From Pusillimonas sp. T7-7 (GTDB lineage: Bacteria; Pseudomonadota; Gammaproteobacteria; Burkholderiales; Burkholderiaceae_B), in contig NC_015458.1 in the NCBI RefSeq assembly GCF_000209655.1, forward strand, positions 3,038,001 to 3,102,000: DNA of 64,000 nt, in the 5' to 3' direction. The notes beneath the pieces are model-generated. The model did no database searches. It was not told the origin of the DNA and saw only the letters and a program-made list of their open reading frames with translations. Positions within the stretch are counted from its first letter, which is position 1, and every line of letters starts with the position of its first letter. The translations under genes were made by a program, and so were the position numbers. This document shows positions 19,142 to 27,334 of the stretch, piece by piece.

Positions 19142-20338
19142 ATGTCAGCCCAGGGTTCAAAAAAATTACTCAAAATTCCTACCGGCGTATGGGTTTTAGG
19201 CTTTGTCAGCATGCTGATGGATATTTCTTCTGAAATGGTACACAGCCTGTTGCCTCTCTTCATGGTGACGACCCTGGGAGCAAGCGCATTCGTCGTTGGG
19301 CTGATCGAAGGCCTGGCTGAATCAACCGCGCTTATCGTTAAAGTATTTTCAGGCGTACTCAGTGACTACCTTGGCAAGCGTAAACGGCTGGCTGTGATTG
19401 GCTACGGCCTGGGGGCACTGACCAAACCTTTGTTCGCCATTGCTCCAGGCGCCGGCCTGGTCCTGACGGCCAGATTGCTGGACCGGGTAGGCAAAGGCAT
19501 AAGGGGCGCGCCTCGCGACGCATTGGTCGCCGACCTAACTCCGCCTGAAATCCGTGGAGCAGCCTTTGGATTAAGGCAGTCGCTGGATACCGTCGGTGCT
19601 TTTCTGGGACCCTTGCTGGCTGTCGGTCTGATGCTTCTATGGGCTAATGATTTTCGCGCGGTGTTCTGGGTCGCCGTCATCCCTGGCGTAGCCGCCGTTG
19701 TCCTTCTTATTGCAGGCCTGCGCGAGCCCGTTCATCTGAACATAACAAAGCGCTCCAATCCCATACGCCGCGACAATCTGCGCCGTCTAGGCCCCGCATA
19801 CTGGTGGGTGGTTGCTGTTGGCGCCATATTTACACTGGCCCGATTCAGCGAAGCATTCCTGGTGCTGCGGGCCCAAGAAGGCGGCATACCCCTTGCCTTG
19901 GTGCCACTGGTCATGGTGGCCATGGCCTTGGTTTATTCGCTTACGGCTTACCCTTTCGGCTGGCTGTCCGATCGTATGAGTCACCGCAGCCTGCTGGCCA
20001 TGGGGCTGGTCATCCTTGCTGCGGCAGACCTGGTACTGGCGTCAAGCAGCCACTGGTCCGTCGTGATTCCCGGTGTCATGCTATGGGGCCTGCATATGGG
20101 CATGACGCAAGGCTTGCTGGCCACCATGGTGGCCGACACCTGCCCGGCCGACCTGAGAGGCACCGCCTTTGGTTTCTTCAATCTGGTCAGCGGTGTTGCC
20201 ATGCTTCTGGCCAGTGTGGCGGCAGGCTTATTGTGGGACGCTTTTGGTGCATCCGCCACGTTTTACGCCGGTTGCATGCTCTGTCTGCTTGCCCTGCTTG
20301 CATTGATCTGGAGTCCGATCGGCAAACCGGCCCGTTAG
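19142..20338 (+). CDS. major facilitator superfamily transporter
   Basis: A 398-residue membrane protein with the 12-segment MFS pattern. The motif-A-like loop DYLGKRKRLAVIGYG follows segment 2 and a second one, GWLSDRMSHRSLLAMG, lies in the C-terminal half. The stretch RVGKGIRGAPRDALVADLTP is found in a group of drug/sugar-efflux-like MFS proteins whose substrates are mostly unknown. The start has an AAGGA about 10 bases upstream. The gene reads rightwards and converges on rpsJ with a shared terminator between them. No substrate is proposed. Confidence 0.85.
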   Translation: MSAQGSKKLLKIPTGVWVLGFVSMLMDISSEMVHSLLPLFMVTTLGASAFVVGLIEGLAESTALIVKVFSGVLSDYLGKRKRLAVIGYGLGALTKPLFAIAPGAGLVLTARLLDRVGKGIRGAPRDALVADLTPPEIRGAAFGLRQSLDTVGAFLGPLLAVGLMLLWANDFRAVFWVAVIPGVAAVVLLIAGLREPVHLNITKRSNPIRRDNLRRLGPAYWWVVAVGAIFTLARFSEAFLVLRAQEGGIPLALVPLVMVAMALVYSLTAYPFGWLSDRMSHRSLLAMGLVILAAADLVLASSSHWSVVIPGVMLWGLHMGMTQGLLATMVADTCPADLRGTAFGFFNLVSGVAMLLASVAAGLLWDAFGASATFYAGCMLCLLALLALIWSPIGKPAR

Positions 20339-20352
20339 CGTCCGGTCACTCA

Positions 20353-20425
20353 AAGCAAAACGCCATGCATCAAGGCATGGCGTTTCTATTTGCGCCCGAA
20401 AGCGCCTGCGCAAAGCTTATTGCAA
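20353..20425 (-). repeat. parent copy of the rpsJ 3' end / terminator repeat
   Basis: Last codons of rpsJ, its 3' untranslated stretch and its terminator. A direct, imperfect copy lies at 18914-18985. The two copies frame the MFS gene and share roughly three quarters of their bases by eye. Confidence 0.7.
20358..20385. terminator. shared terminator of rpsJ and the MFS gene
   Basis: AAACGCCATGC (20358-20368) pairs with GCATGGCGTTT (20375-20385); the minus-strand product continues TTTTGCTTT. It lies between two convergent genes and would stop transcription of the str operon after rpsJ, cutting rplC off from it. Confidence 0.85.
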
Positions 20426-20728
20426 TGCGATTTCTACGTCTACACCTGCAGGCAAGTCCAGGCGCATCAGGGCGTCAACCGTTTTATCAGTAGGGTCGAC
20501 GATGTCCATGAGGCGTTGGTGAGTACGCATTTCGAACTGGTCGCGCGAGGTTTTGTTAACGTGCGGCGAACGCAGCACGTCGTAGCGACGAATACGAGTA
20601 GGCAGCGGTACGGGACCACGCACAACCGCGCCCGTGCGCTTGGCGGTTTCGACGATTTCGGCAGCAGATTGATCGATCAGCTTATAGTCGAAAGCTTTCA
20701 GACGGATGCGGATTTTCTGGTTTTTCAT
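20417..20728 (-). CDS. rpsJ: 30S ribosomal protein S10 / NusE
   Basis: S10 is a 30S head protein and, as NusE, links NusG and antitermination complexes to ribosomes. The start [15 protein letters not shown] gives 103 residues, the usual length; the longer open frame upstream runs into tuf. In most bacteria rpsJ opens the S10 operon and is followed by rplC. Here it ends the str block and is followed by a terminator, with rplC about 4.6 kb further on. Confidence 0.95.
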   Translation of the reverse strand: MKNQKIRIRLKAFDYKLIDQSAAEIVETAKRTGAVVRGPVPLPTRIRRYDVLRSPHVNKTSRDQFEMRTHQRLMDIVDPTDKTVDALMRLDLPAGVDVEIALQ

Positions 20729-20786
20729 GGGAATTCCTAAAGAACGAGAGGCAGGGGGCAAGAGGCCCTCTGCCTGAGCAAGTAAA

Positions 20787-21980
20787 TTACTTGGTGATGC
20801 TGGCGACGACACCGGCACCCACGGTACGGCCACCTTCGCGAATCGCGAAACGCAGACCTTCTTCCATGGCGATCGGTGCGATCAGGCTGACCTTCATCGA
20901 CACGTTATCGCCTGGCAAGACCATTTCTTTGTCGGCCGGCAGTTCAATCGTACCGGTCACGTCCGTGGTACGGAAGTAAAACTGGGGACGATAGCCCTGG
21001 AAGAACGGCGTGTGACGGCCACCTTCGTCTTTGGACAGAATGTACACCTCGGCCGAGAAGTCCGTGTGCGGCTTGATCGAACCGGGCTTGGCCAACACTT
21101 GGCCGCGCTCGACGTCTTCACGCTTGGTGCCGCGTAGCAAAATACCCACGTTATCGCCCGCCTGACCTTGGTCCAGCAGCTTGCGGAACATCTCAACGCC
21201 CGTGCACGTGGTCTTGACCGTGTCTTTGATGCCCACGATTTCGATTTCTTCGCCAACCTTGACGATACCGCGCTCGATACGGCCCGTGACCACCGTGCCG
21301 CGACCCGAGATCGAAAACACGTCTTCCACAGGCATCAGGAAAGCACCGTCAACGGCGCGCTCTGGCGTGGGGATGTAGTTATCCAGGGCTTCAGCCAGCT
21401 TCAGGATCGCTTCTTTGCCCAGAGGACCTTCGTCGCCTTCCAGCGCCAGCTTGGCCGAACCCTTGATGATCGGGGTGTCGTCGCCAGGAAAGTCGTACTT
21501 GGAAAGCAGCTCGCGCACTTCCATTTCAACCAGTTCCAGCAGCTCTTCATCGTCGACCATGTCGGCCTTGTTCAGGAACACGATGATGTAAGGCACGCCC
21601 ACCTGGCGCGACAGCAGAATGTGCTCGCGCGTTTGGGGCATGGGGCCGTCAGCGGCCGAACACACCAGAATCGCACCGTCCATCTGGGCGGCGCCGGTGA
21701 TCATGTTCTTGACATAGTCAGCGTGGCCCGGGCAGTCAACGTGCGCGTAGTGACGCGCAGCCGTTTCGTACTCGACGTGCGAGGTGTTGATCGTGATGCC
21801 GCGCGCCTTTTCTTCGGGCGCCGCGTCGATCTGGTCGTAGCCCTTGGCTTCGCCCGACCCAAAGGCCTTGGCCAACACTGTTGTAATTGCCGCTGTAAGC
21901 GTCGTCTTGCCGTGGTCAACGTGCCCGATCGTACCTACGTTTACGTGCGGTTTGGTCCGTTCAAACTTACCTTTTGCCAT
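20787..21980 (-). CDS. tufA: elongation factor Tu (copy 1)
   Basis: GTPase that delivers aminoacyl-tRNA to the ribosome. The 397-residue product has [25 protein letters not shown] and NKADMVDD. It encodes exactly the same protein as the copy at 41435-42628; by eye the genes differ at only about four silent positions, and similarity stops at the ends of the coding region, indicating gene conversion. It sits between fusA and rpsJ, the usual place of tufA. Confidence 0.97.
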   Translation of the reverse strand: MAKGKFERTKPHVNVGTIGHVDHGKTTLTAAITTVLAKAFGSGEAKGYDQIDAAPEEKARGITINTSHVEYETAARHYAHVDCPGHADYVKNMITGAAQMDGAILVCSAADGPMPQTREHILLSRQVGVPYIIVFLNKADMVDDEELLELVEMEVRELLSKYDFPGDDTPIIKGSAKLALEGDEGPLGKEAILKLAEALDNYIPTPERAVDGAFLMPVEDVFSISGRGTVVTGRIERGIVKVGEEIEIVGIKDTVKTTCTGVEMFRKLLDQGQAGDNVGILLRGTKREDVERGQVLAKPGSIKPHTDFSAEVYILSKDEGGRHTPFFQGYRPQFYFRTTDVTGTIELPADKEMVLPGDNVSMKVSLIAPIAMEEGLRFAIREGGRTVGAGVVASITK

Positions 21981-22054
21981 GATTTATCCCATCAATGTTT
22001 TCAAGGAAACAAAAAATTTACCTGCCCGCAATTCTGCAGGCAGGAACTGGTTAA

Positions 22055-24157
22055 TTACTTGCCGCGCGCGCTGATAACTTCATCAGCAACGTTCTTCGGA
22101 GCTTCGGCGTAGTGCTTGAACTCCATAGTGTACGTTGCGCGACCTTGCGTTTGTGAACGCAGGTTGGTTGAGTAGCCGAACATCTCGGCCAGTGGTACTT
22201 CAGCCTTGATGATCTTGCCACCGCCGATGATGTCGTCCATGCCCTGGACCATGCCACGACGGGAGGACAGATCGCCCATGACCGTACCGGCGTAGTCTTC
22301 TGGTGTTTCGACTTCAACAGCCATCATGGGCTCGAGCAGCACAGGGCTGGCCTTGCGCATACCGTCTTTGAATGCCATGGAGGCAGCCATACGGAAGGCG
22401 TTTTCGTTCGAGTCGACGTCGTGGTACGAACCGAAGAACAGCGTTACCTTGACGTCTACGACCGGGTAACCCGCCACAACACCTGCTGGCAGGGTTTCCT
22501 GGATGCCCTTGTCGACCGCGGGGATGTATTCGCGAGGAACCACACCACCCTTGATGGCATCGACGAACTCATAGCCGCCACCGGGCTCCATGGGTTCGAG
22601 CTTGAGCACAACGTGACCGTACTGACCACGACCGCCCGACTGCTTGACGAACTTGCCTTCGATCTCTTCGCACGTCTTGCGAATGGTTTCGCGGTAAGCC
22701 ACTTGCGGTTTGCCCACGTTGGCTTCGACGCCGAATTCACGACGCATGCGGTCGACCAGAACTTCCAGGTGAAGCTCGCCCATGCCGGAAATAATGGTTT
22801 GGCCGGATTCTTCGTCACTACGTACGCGGAACGAAGGATCTTCTTGGGCCAGACGCTGCAAAGCGATACCCATTTTTTCCTGGTCGGCTTTGGTCTTGGG
22901 TTCTACGGCCTGCGAAATGACGGGCTCGGGGAATTCCATTTTTTCAAGCAGGATGTGCTGACCGACGTCGCACAGGGTTTCACCCGTGGTTACGTCTTTC
23001 AGGCCCACCACTGCGGCGATGTCGCCAGCCAGAACTTCCTTGATTTCAGCACGGTTGTTGGCGTGCATCTGCAAGATACGGCCAATACGCTCTTTCTTGC
23101 TCTTGATCGGGTTGTAGACCGTTTCACCGGCGTGCAGAACACCCGAGTAAACGCGCACGAAGGTCAGCTGACCTACGAACGGATCGCTCATGAGCTTGAA
23201 TGCCAGAGCCGAGAACTTGGCGCCATCATCAGCCGGCAGGCTGATGGGGTTGCCGTCGTCGTCCATGCCTTCGACTGGCGGGATATCGACGGGCGAAGGC
23301 AGGTAATCAAGAACGGCGTCGAGCATGCGCTGCACGCCCTTGTTCTTGAAAGCGGTGCCGCACAACATGGGCTGGATTTCGCCAGCGATGGTGCGGGTAC
23401 GCAGACCCAGATTGATCTCGTCTTCGGTGAGCTCGCCTGTTTCCAGGTATTTGTTCATGAGCTCTTCGTTGGCTTCAGCAGCCGACTCAACCAGTTTTTC
23501 ACGCCATTCGTTGGCCGAATCGACCAATTCAGCGGGAATGTCGACGTATTCAAACTTGGTGCCTTGGCTGGCTTCGTCCCAGATGATGCCTTTCATGCGG
23601 ACCAGGTCGACCACGCCGGTAAAGGTGTCTTCGGCGCCGATGGGAATGACGATAGGCACTGGGTTGGCTTTCAGACGCAGCTTGAGCTGATCATAAACCT
23701 TGAAGAAGTTCGCGCCGGTGCGGTCCATTTTGTTGATGAACGCCAAACGGGGCACGCCGTATTTGTTGGCTTGACGCCATACGGTTTCCGACTGGGGCTG
23801 TACACCACCCACAGCGCAGTAAACCATGCAGGCGCCGTCGAGCACGCGCATGGAACGTTCTACTTCGATGGTGAAGTCAACGTGTCCGGGAGTGTCGATG
23901 ATGTTGATGCGATGCTCGGGACGATCGCCGGCCATGCCACGCCAGAAGGCCGTTGTAGCGGCCGAGGTAATGGTAATGCCACGCTCTTGTTCCTGCTCCA
24001 TCCAGTCCATGGTGGCCGAGCCTTCATGGGTTTCGCCAATCTTGTGGTTGACGCCGGTATAAAACAGAATGCGCTCGGTGGTGGTGGTTTTCCCTGCATC
24101 GATGTGCGCAGAGATACCAATATTGCGATAGCGCTCGATTGGGGTTTTGCGGGCCAT
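22055..24157 (-). CDS. fusA: elongation factor G
   Basis: GTPase that drives translocation and, with RRF, ribosome recycling. The 700-residue product has the G-domain motifs [21 protein letters not shown] and NKMDR, followed by domains II-V, ending [19 protein letters not shown]. It lies 15 bases after rpsG and 74 bases ahead of tuf in normal str order. Nothing unusual was seen. Confidence 0.97.
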   Translation of the reverse strand: MARKTPIERYRNIGISAHIDAGKTTTTERILFYTGVNHKIGETHEGSATMDWMEQEQERGITITSAATTAFWRGMAGDRPEHRINIIDTPGHVDFTIEVERSMRVLDGACMVYCAVGGVQPQSETVWRQANKYGVPRLAFINKMDRTGANFFKVYDQLKLRLKANPVPIVIPIGAEDTFTGVVDLVRMKGIIWDEASQGTKFEYVDIPAELVDSANEWREKLVESAAEANEELMNKYLETGELTEDEINLGLRTRTIAGEIQPMLCGTAFKNKGVQRMLDAVLDYLPSPVDIPPVEGMDDDGNPISLPADDGAKFSALAFKLMSDPFVGQLTFVRVYSGVLHAGETVYNPIKSKKERIGRILQMHANNRAEIKEVLAGDIAAVVGLKDVTTGETLCDVGQHILLEKMEFPEPVISQAVEPKTKADQEKMGIALQRLAQEDPSFRVRSDEESGQTIISGMGELHLEVLVDRMRREFGVEANVGKPQVAYRETIRKTCEEIEGKFVKQSGGRGQYGHVVLKLEPMEPGGGYEFVDAIKGGVVPREYIPAVDKGIQETLPAGVVAGYPVVDVKVTLFFGSYHDVDSNENAFRMAASMAFKDGMRKASPVLLEPMMAVEVETPEDYAGTVMGDLSSRRGMVQGMDDIIGGGKIIKAEVPLAEMFGYSTNLRSQTQGRATYTMEFKHYAEAPKNVADEVISARGK

Positions 24158-24172
24158 GATAGTGTCCTTAGA

Positions 24173-24643
24173 TTACCAACGGAAATGGCTGAATGCTTTG
24201 TTGGCCTCGGCCATCTTGTGCGTGTCGTCACGCTTCTTCATTGCTCCACCGCGACCTTCGGAGGCGTCAAGCAATTCACCGGCCAGGCGCAGATCCATCG
24301 ATTTCTCGCCACGCTTCTTGGCTGCTTCACGCAACCAGCGCATGGCCAGAGCCAGGCGGCGCACAGGGCGCACTTCAACCGGCACTTGATAGTTCGCACC
24401 ACCTACACGGCGGCTTTTCACTTCAACGAGAGGCTTGATGTTGTTAATCGCGGTGTTGAACACCTCGATAGGCTCTTTGCCAGTTTTAGCCTGAATCTGG
24501 TCAAACGCGCCGTAAATAATACGTTCGGCAACAGCTTTCTTACCAGACAACATAACAACGTTCATGAATTTGGCCAGCTCTACGCTGCCAAACTTTGGAT
24601 CGGGGAGAATTTCACGCTTGGGAACTTCGCGACGACGAGGCAT
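24173..24643 (-). CDS. rpsG: 30S ribosomal protein S7
   Basis: S7 starts assembly of the 30S head and in E. coli represses the str operon by binding the rpsL-rpsG spacer. The 156-residue product begins [20 protein letters not shown] and ends [20 protein letters not shown]. The 140-base spacer to rpsL carries two inverted repeats, so similar autoregulation is plausible. Confidence 0.96.
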   Translation of the reverse strand: MPRRREVPKREILPDPKFGSVELAKFMNVVMLSGKKAVAERIIYGAFDQIQAKTGKEPIEVFNTAINNIKPLVEVKSRRVGGANYQVPVEVRPVRRLALAMRWLREAAKKRGEKSMDLRLAGELLDASEGRGGAMKKRDDTHKMAEANKAFSHFRW

Positions 24644-24672
24644 TTTTAACTTCCTTGTGACAGTTCAGTTGA

Positions 24673-24714
24673 ACCGTGTTTTACACGGTCACGATCATTC
24701 ATATATAAATGATC
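24673..24714 (-). promoter_or_regulatory. paired hairpins in the rpsL-rpsG spacer
   Basis: ACCGTG (24673-24678) pairs with CACGGT (24684-24689), and GATCATT (24693-24699) pairs with AATGATC (24708-24714). In E. coli S7 binds a structure in the equivalent spacer to repress the str operon. Position is the only ground for that comparison. Confidence 0.35.
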
Positions 24715-24783
24715 ACTTACATGCTATGGGCTTGTACCCACGGCTGCACTGATACGACCAGACAGGCTGGACTATGGAAAAAC

Positions 24784-25161
24784 TTAAGCTTTTTTCGGGC
24801 GTTTTGCGCCGTACTTGGAACGCGACTGCTTGCGGTCTTTAACACCTTGCAAGTCGAGCGAACCGCGCACGATGTGGTAACGCACACCTGGCAAGTCTTT
24901 TACACGACCACCACGTACAAGAACGACCGAGTGCTCTTGCAGGTTGTGGCCTTCACCGCCGATATACGAAATGACTTCGAAACCGTTGGTAAGACGTACC
25001 TTGGCGACTTTACGCAAAGCCGAGTTAGGTTTTTTAGGGGTAGTGGTGTACACGCGAGTGCAAACACCGCGCCGCTGAGGGCAGTTTTCGAGCGCGGGGC
25101 TCTTGCTGCTCTCGCGGGAGACTTCGCGCGGCTTGCGCACGAGCTGGCTAATGGTTGGCAT
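24784..25161 (-). CDS. rpsL: 30S ribosomal protein S12
   Basis: S12 monitors decoding at the A site. The start [14 protein letters not shown] gives 125 residues; the upstream extension of the open frame is non-coding leader. The streptomycin-relevant segments read [15 protein letters not shown] and [13 protein letters not shown], the unmutated sensitive pattern. It is the first gene of the str operon, about 250 bases downstream of the promoter candidate at 25411-25440. Confidence 0.96.
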   Translation of the reverse strand: MPTISQLVRKPREVSRESSKSPALENCPQRRGVCTRVYTTTPKKPNSALRKVAKVRLTNGFEVISYIGGEGHNLQEHSVVLVRGGRVKDLPGVRYHIVRGSLDLQGVKDRKQSRSKYGAKRPKKA

Positions 25162-25410
25162 AACCTTTACGCATCCTGTGACGTTTAAAATCAGTACTTG
25201 CGTACTTAGATTTACGTATGTGAAATAAACGCCTGCGTTTTGTTCCGGCAATTCAAAACCCCGGACCAAGAGCTTCAGGCGGTTTGCGCAAAAACCGCCT
25301 GACACGAATAACGTAAAAGAGCGGGCCTTGCAGCAAATCTTGAACTAACCAAAAAGGCCTATTGCGCGCCAAAGCAAACCAAAACGCGCACCCTTAAAAG
25401 TTAGCTCACC

Positions 25411-25440
25411 ATCATAGCATGCGAAATTAGGTGCAAGCAA
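25411..25440 (-). promoter_or_regulatory. candidate str operon promoter (extended -10)
   Basis: On the minus strand TTGCTT (25435-25440), an 18-base spacer and TATGAT (25411-25416), preceded by the extended -10 element TGC. The -35 hexamer is identical to that of the candidate rplN promoter. Confidence 0.55.
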
Positions 25441-25459
25441 GGCCTGTTAGCGGAAAGTG

Positions 25460-25487
25460 TTGTACGATAGCTGTGTCATAGTATTAT
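25460..25487 (+). promoter_or_regulatory. candidate promoter of the response-regulator operon
   Basis: TTGTAC (25460-25465), a 16-base spacer and TATTAT (25482-25487). Transcription would begin near 25494, so the start at 25523 is usable while an earlier in-frame start at 25457 is not. Confidence 0.5.
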
Positions 25488-25522
25488 TGGCAGCCTGCAC
25501 CTTACCGGACTTACCGTTGTCC

Positions 25523-26230
25523 ATGAACATCGCCTCAGCCGAAGATGACCTTGTCCAGGGTCAACTCTTACAAGAAATCCTGGCCTCTGCCGGGCATCAT
25601 TGCACCGTATTCCCTACCGGGAACGAATTGCTGACTGCTTTGCAACGCGACACCGCGTTCGACCTGCTCCTGATCGACTGGGAATTACCCGACATCAACG
25701 GCCTGGATATCGTACGCTGGGTGCGAAGCAACATGGGCTACACCATTCCGGTCATGCTGGTAACCAACCGCACTCTTGAAGAAGAATTGGTGGCAGGACT
25801 GCAGGCGGGTGCCGACGACTATATGGGCAAACCGGTGCGCAAAGGCGAACTCATTGCCCGAACCGAGGCGTTGCTGCGGCGTCAGAATATCGAGGCGCAT
25901 AGCGAATCGGCCTTCCGTTGCGGGGCCTACGATATCGATCCGGCAAACGAAAGCATTATCCTGGACGGCGTAAAAGCAGACCTGGCCCCCAAAGAATATG
26001 AACTGGCCCTGCTGCTGTTTCGCAACCCAGGGCGCCTTTTTTCCCGCGATGTGCTCAGCAACAGCGTCTGGAATCGTGAAATACCCGCCACCTCGCGTAC
26101 GCTCGATACCCATCTTTCCAACATACGTCGCAAGCTTAAACTGCGCCCCGAACATGGCGTACGATTAAGCTCGTCTTATGCTCTGGGCTATCGTCTTGAA
26201 TTGATCTCAGACGTTTCCACAGACTCATGA
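25523..26230 (+). CDS. OmpR/PhoB-family DNA-binding response regulator
   Basis: Cytoplasmic transcription regulator, presumably phosphorylated by the histidine kinase two genes downstream. The 235-residue product (start MNIASAEDDLVQ) has a receiver domain with acidic residues Asp8/Asp9, phosphoacceptor Asp52 in LLIDWELPD, Thr81 and Lys103. A winged-helix domain follows from about 135 to the end (TSRTLDTHLSNIRRKLKL). The stop overlaps the next start (ATGA). The start is set by the promoter candidate just upstream. Target genes cannot be read from sequence. Confidence 0.88.
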   Translation: MNIASAEDDLVQGQLLQEILASAGHHCTVFPTGNELLTALQRDTAFDLLLIDWELPDINGLDIVRWVRSNMGYTIPVMLVTNRTLEEELVAGLQAGADDYMGKPVRKGELIARTEALLRRQNIEAHSESAFRCGAYDIDPANESIILDGVKADLAPKEYELALLLFRNPGRLFSRDVLSNSVWNREIPATSRTLDTHLSNIRRKLKLRPEHGVRLSSSYALGYRLELISDVSTDS

Positions 26231-27333
26231 ATCGCTCTTTTTCCCTTTGGCGATTGGCCGCCACCCTTGTCCTTGCTGCTTGCACGGGGCTTTTCACGCC
26301 CGCCGTCCTGGCTCAACCAGCAGGCGCCCAAGGTGACAATTTCATTTATCGCGTCATGAAGGACGACACGCTCATTATGCTGTCGGGCCGCTTTACCGAT
26401 AGCACCGGGCACTGGCGTACGCTGCAAACACTAAATACAGTCGATGACCCGACCAGGCTGCCCATAGGCCTGGAGCTGAAGATACCCTTTGCCCTGATCC
26501 CCGAACTGCCCGCCCAGGCCAGGGTAGTTCACGTTACGGGAACGGCGCACAGCGGCCAGAAGCGCCTGGCCGTCGGTGACCAGCTCGCTGAAGGCGCTAC
26601 CGTTACCACTCAAGCCAGCGGCTTTGCCACGCTGGCGCTGGCCGACGGCAGCACACTTACAGTGCCCGCACAGTCCTCATTGAATCTGGAACGCTTGCGC
26701 GTCTTCAAGGGCACTGGCCTGACGGACACCATTTCCACCCTGAATAATGGGTCGCTCGAATCGCAAGTCGCCCCACAAGGCGCAGGCGTCGGGCGCTTCG
26801 AGATCCGAAGCCCCGTCAGTATCACTGGCGTGCGGGGCACGCAACTGCGTGTGCATGTCAATGTTCAAGGCTCGCGCAGTGAAGTGCTTGAAGGCGTTGC
26901 GGGATTAAATTCCCAGCAGGCTGAATCCACCCGCTTGCGGCAAGGTCAAGGAGCCGCCGTCAATCGCAGCGGCGAACTGCAGCCGGTCAGGCCTTTGCTG
27001 CCTGCACCTGCCCTTCCTGCACCGGAGCGCGGCGGCTCGGGCTGGCAGGCCTCTTTCCCGCCCATTCCGGGGGCTCGTTCGTATCTGGTTCGTGTTGCGG
27101 GTGACCCCCAGGGAACTGAGCTTTTTTCCAGCCAACTCTTTGATGCCCCCAACGTATCCTTTCGCGCTCCAGGGGCTGGCACTTACTACGTCATGGTACG
27201 TGGCGTTGATGCAGATGGCCTGAACGGCGTCGATGCCATCCAGCCCTTCCTGGGCCAGGCTGTTCTTAAAACCTCTGACGGCGCCTCGGTGTCTACACCC
27301 TTTGGCATGTTCGTGACACTCACGGATTACTGA
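26227..27333 (+). CDS. LysM/FecR-domain envelope protein
   Basis: A 368-residue exported protein of unknown exact role. The N-terminus is a signal sequence that contains a lipobox-like LAAC with Cys19, but also a possible type-I cleavage at VLAQ, so lipoprotein or soluble periplasmic location are both open. A LysM-like segment (about 38-85) is followed by a FecR domain (about 115-220, ending PVSITGVRGTQLRVHV) and a C-terminal part resembling a fibronectin-like fold. It is coupled to the regulator upstream (ATGA) and lies one base ahead of the kinase. It is likely an envelope sensor or partner of the CHASE2 kinase; this is inferred from context. Confidence 0.8.
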   Translation: MNRSFSLWRLAATLVLAACTGLFTPAVLAQPAGAQGDNFIYRVMKDDTLIMLSGRFTDSTGHWRTLQTLNTVDDPTRLPIGLELKIPFALIPELPAQARVVHVTGTAHSGQKRLAVGDQLAEGATVTTQASGFATLALADGSTLTVPAQSSLNLERLRVFKGTGLTDTISTLNNGSLESQVAPQGAGVGRFEIRSPVSITGVRGTQLRVHVNVQGSRSEVLEGVAGLNSQQAESTRLRQGQGAAVNRSGELQPVRPLLPAPALPAPERGGSGWQASFPPIPGARSYLVRVAGDPQGTELFSSQLFDAPNVSFRAPGAGTYYVMVRGVDADGLNGVDAIQPFLGQAVLKTSDGASVSTPFGMFVTLTDY

Positions 27334-27334
27334 T

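Larger units (their letters stand above)
25162..25522. other. divergent promoter region, rpsL / response regulator
   Basis: This 361-base gap has no gene. It holds a leftward promoter candidate for the str operon (25411-25440), about 250 bases ahead of rpsL, and a rightward one for the regulator operon (25460-25487). The long rpsL leader has no recognised regulatory structure. Confidence 0.6.

Noticed and set aside
22421..24649. 742-codon open frame on the plus strand opposite fusA and rpsG
   Set aside because: It is the antisense shadow of two certain genes in GC-rich DNA; the translation shows no domain and has no ribosome-binding site.
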